Of a stretch of DNA of 64,000 nucleotides, positions 60,860-64,000 are shown piece after piece. The stretch's first letter is position 1; every line of letters starts with the position of its first letter. Under the pieces are notes generated by a model. The model was not told the DNA's origin. It did not search any database and saw only the letters and a list, made by a program, of their open reading frames with translations. The DNA is from Argyresthia goedartella (taxonomy: Eukaryota > Arthropoda > Insecta > Lepidoptera > Argyresthiidae). The stretch spans positions 5,874,661 to 5,938,660 of the forward strand of contig OX463812.1 in assembly GCA_949825045.1 (NCBI GenBank). The letters are read 5' to 3'. The position numbers were made by a program, and so were the translations under genes.

Positions 60860-62620
60860 TTTACACTGACTCAATGGCAACTTATGGCATCTATGCCCGT
60901 CTTTGCTCCCGCTTGGTGGCGCTGGCGTCGTTGGAGGCAAAGAGTTTCATTCATCTCATAATATGTCCATCACTTCTTTCTCCTTCGTTCCCTTATCTCT
61001 CCCCCTTTCCCAAATCCCAACCTATCTCATACAGATTATTCCTTTTTTGGTTAAATCTCCAGTACTTACCTTTACAATAATGCTACACCATCAACATTTT
61101 TTTTTATTTCTCACTAAATGTAATTTTAATAATTTTTATTTTTCCGAAATTTTTCTGTCCCTTCCATTGCAAAAACGGTTTCATTAATCTACAATTGTTT
61201 TATGGGCTTCACGATACAGGTTAGACCTAGTGTGAAGTCCAAAGTTATCGAATAATGTAATGTTTGCTCTGATAAAAAAAGAATTTGTAATTTGTATTTA
61301 AAAAAATATACAAACTAATCTGTGATTAGGTTCAAAAACACGTCGCGAGATCTTTCAAAAACCCTTGACACTGGCAAAATTTATCTTAAATGAGGTTAGG
61401 ATGCCATTATGAAGAAGTAAATATAATTTGACGACTTGCACATATAAACAGCCTCACTCACTACTACAACTTTACTTCCTGCCGAAACAGTCTTGATATT
61501 GGTTTGCGAGTGGTACCCAGTACCTACAATATGCACCTCCACTTTTGAATTTTGTATTGAATTTTCAGTCTAAACTTCGTTGGACTAACTCAATTTCAGT
61601 ACACGGCACAAATTACATACAACTATTCATACATTCATATTCTGCGGCTACGGTCAATCTGCATACCTTGCCCAACAGAAGGCTTGCTACTCGGCACATC
61701 AACCAAATGTTGGTTCTTAATTCGAGTCGCATAAAGTCCATGTGTGAGCTTTAACTCACGTGGTGAACATTTGTGTTATATAGAGCTGTGCCCAGGGGCC
61801 GACAGACACGCCAGGCTATTAGATTAGCTCTGCCCGCCCCCTGCCAGCCTAGCGTGATGATATATCGTCGGTTGTCTGCTCTGTTAGGTGGCGGATCTCG
61901 TTCGGGGGTAGAAACTAAGACTAATTGGTCCGTCACCGTTGATGGCGACTCGAGAATAGGGAGGTACCCGGGAAATCGGCTGTTCTCATTTCCAGGAAAA
62001 TTGGCCGTCGAGAATCGAGAATACGTAATTACAATTATATAAATTTATAGAATCCCAAATATTAAAATAGGCAGGTATTACCCGTAAAAAGATAACTCTG
62101 TCTTTGTAGTTTAGTTTATATAAACATCTAACATCACAAACGCGCATGTATCTACGATTTTTAATACATATGTTGTTAGTACCCTGAGAGTAATTTATAC
62201 CCAAGTTTACAAAGCTGAAACCCTGTGCTACTCTCGTGGTGCTCGAAAAACTGCGAGTTCTGGCACTTGCTGCAGTTTTCTCGAAATAGCTATCTTAAGG
62301 AATCGTTATTGGGGTATATTTTCTGTACTTTTTTAAAGAAAACTTAATTTGCTACAAATAGAGTCCAACCAGAGCTCTCTAGGTTCATTGTTTGCGTATA
62401 TACAGCCAGTTAAAGATTAGCAATTTTAGCCATACAAAAAGTAAAAATGTATGGGTAGGGTTATTGGGAAAGGGTGCATAGGATAGTATAGAACACTTAA
62501 GCCTTGCCATTCTGCAAGTGTACGAGCCTAGGCACCCTTTCTTGCATTGGCTACCATTCTGAAGAGTGGAAATTGCGAAGGGCATAAGACACACACACGA
62601 TTCTTTATTGCACAGAACAT
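60860..62620. other. No recognised feature
   Basis: About 1.7 kb with short frames only. A moderately GC-richer patch at 61780-61980 is unassigned. Confidence 0.45.
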
Positions 62621-62629
62621 TACACGACG

Positions 62630-62870
62630 CGAATGGCCGAGTCGGCAGTGACTCTGCCTACGAAGCCAAGGGTCCCGGGTTCGAGTCCTGGTGGGGGCAA
62701 ATATTTGTTTGATGAGAACGGATGTTTGTACCCTAGTCATGGTTGTTTATCTATCTAAGTATAATATTTATCTATATAAGTATGTGTATCGTTGTCTTGT
62801 ACCCAAGATACAGGGAATCCTAGTTTGGGGCTAGATCAATGTGTGTAAATAGTGTCCAAGGTATTATTAT
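62630..62870 (+). mobile_element. SINE family 2
   Basis: 'gaatggccgagtcggcagtg' (box A), 'ggtcccgggttcgagtcc' (box B), 'cagggaatcctagtttggg', end 'gtgtccaaggtatt' with a (ATT)n tail at about 62860-62886. It is close to 43465-43705. Confidence 0.88.
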
Positions 62871-62913
62871 TATTATTATTATTATTACAACAAAACATTT
62901 TACAAAAAATTAA

Positions 62914-62963
62914 AAGGCAAAGGCGAGCTTATCTCTCAACAGAGATAAGCTCGCCTTTGCCTT
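62914..62963. repeat. Perfect 23-bp-arm hairpin
   Basis: aaggcaaaggcgagcttatc and its exact complement flank the loop caac. The arm sequence resembles the 'gagataagctcgcctttg' block of Jockey/CR1-like LINE 3' ends, so it may be two inverted LINE tails. Confidence 0.85.
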
Positions 62964-63053
62964 AAGATAGAGAGACACCTTATTTTATAGTAACCCATCC
63001 CCAGTCACAAGGGTTTTTTTCGACCCCCAACTATTTTTTCACGTGGTAGGTAT

Positions 63054-63115
63054 TACAAGAATGATATTTTGCAGCCTCTGTGGTAAGGAGGAGGCGGCAA
63101 AATATCATTCTTGTA
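63054..63115. repeat. 62-base near-perfect hairpin
   Basis: 25-bp arms with one mismatch: tacaagaatgatattttgca and complement, with a 12-base loop. The size fits a small miRNA-like precursor, but its transcription is unknown. Confidence 0.8.
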
Positions 63116-63178
63116 TGTGAAATATGTATTAGTCGTCAACTAAGCAAGTGATTGTACTTTCCTTCCCTTAGCGGGGGA

Positions 63179-63194
63179 GGGGGGGGGGGGGGGG
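63179..63194 (+). repeat. G homopolymer run
   Basis: About 16 consecutive G, preceded by gcgggggag. It is a possible G-quadruplex or assembly-uncertain site. Confidence 0.7.
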
Positions 63195-63869
63195 AGATGA
63201 ACTTTGTATTACATAAAAAAACTACTTGACCTCTGAAGCTGTAATTTGGATGGTGCAACTAGATACGAGACTACACTTCAGTAAAGTTTTTTATCGAAAT
63301 TTGCCCTTACATGGGGCAAATGGGGATTATGCTTATTAGTAAGTAGCACAGGGTTTTCAGGGTTGCAAATTTGGGTATTCATTATTATTCTTGATAACCA
63401 TATATTAAAAAATCGTGGATACATGCGCGTTTGCGACGTCCGCCTTTTTGCTGTCGATATAAACTGTAGTTTTGCAAAAACGCACGGTTAAATAACATAA
63501 GACGTCTTAAATGACAACGCCTTTAAATAGTTATTTTAAAACACCTTGACTTGAAGTTATTACCGGAGCTCCTTGAAAATTCAACTCTCCCGTCCTTGAC
63601 ACGGTATCTGGGTTTAACCTCAAAGAGTCCCCGCAAACGCGGGGAGTCAAGGACCTTTGATTCTTTGAACACCCAAAGTTCCGAACATTTCGGTTGCGCA
63701 ACTTTTACGTTTACGGCGGGTAAGCTTAAAACATTTACGCTTCGAGTAGGTGAGCGTATCGATCTGTCAGCGATGTTCTAAGTTCAATGGCACACGAATC
63801 TCGAAAATAAGGTTATGTTGATACAAAAGGCGGGTTGGCTACTAGCCCAACAACTCTTCTGATGGAGTG

Positions 63870-63970
63870 GGTAACCGCTTTGAGCCAGCGTGGGGGAGTA
63901 TGGCTCAATCTTACTCAAATCCTGGAAAAGGCCGTTCCCTCGGTGGGGACGTAAATGGGCTACATTTATT
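63870..63970 (+). repeat. Short interspersed repeat, family 3
   Basis: 'gagccagcgtgggggagtatgg', 'caatcttactcaaatcctgg' and 'gtaaatgggctacattta'. It is inverted relative to 31185-31310. Confidence 0.65.
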
Positions 63971-64000
63971 TATTTTAATATAAATTCTAGCGCTAAGGCG

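Noticed and set aside
43465..62870. tRNA genes at 43465, 54390, 55755 and 62630
   Set aside because: Box A and box B motifs are present, but each is followed by a conserved SINE body and tail, and the cloverleaf is not convincing.
63551..63781. 76-codon + strand frame and a 54-codon - strand frame at the right end
   Set aside because: No family resemblance. A short palindrome in the middle (ccccgcaaacgcgggg) suggests repeat-derived sequence. Left unannotated.

Overview
This window looks like nuclear DNA from a moth or butterfly (Lepidoptera). It is AT-rich, has spliced genes with GT-AG introns, and is packed with transposon types common in lepidopteran genomes: tRNA-derived SINEs ending in a conserved 'cacagggtatcctagtgtgg' tail, RTE-type LINE 3' ends with GATA or GAT repeats, Jockey/CR1-like LINE fragments, hairpin MITEs, a hAT-like element and a piggyBac-like element. 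Nothing looks prokaryotic. I ran no database search; family names come from motif recognition.

Two host genes stand out. The first is PIGX on the + strand (16956-31751, five exons, 248 residues), the non-catalytic partner of the PIG-M mannosyltransferase in GPI-anchor synthesis. Its introns hold nested transposons: intron 2 carries a SINE split by a LINE fragment that is itself split by a full-length 5.95 kb LINE, with target duplications at both levels. Introns 3 and 4 carry degraded extra copies of exon 4, one interrupted by a hAT-like element with an 8-bp target duplication. The second gene is represented by one very large exon (open from 32754 to a splice donor at 36116). It encodes a long, mostly disordered, probably nuclear protein with AT-hook-like and PxDLS-type motifs; its outer exons were not found.

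Left part (1-16900): mostly repeats and featureless AT-rich DNA. It includes a 251-bp hairpin MITE, a two-exon relic of a transposase-like gene (4471-4869, - strand), a deleted RTE LINE and a 2.4 kb unit repeated three times in tandem (7177-14378). Units 1 and 2 look identical.

Right part (36116-64000): no convincing host exon. It is a mosaic of LINE relics, SINEs, MITEs and hairpins. Notable are a piggyBac-like element bounded by TTAA with a LINE relic inside it (45312-47261), four same-orientation copies of one repeat that differ by stepwise loss of a hairpin (47.8-56.9 kb), a compact promoter/poly(A) module resembling a solo LTR (50.5-50.8 kb), a 17-copy 41-bp minisatellite (59650-60346) and several near-perfect short hairpins.

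The best candidates for a second look are the tandem 2.4 kb triplication, the exon-4 copies in PIGX, the nested LINE/SINE stack, the piggyBac-like element, the hairpin-loss series and the large GC-stepped exon.
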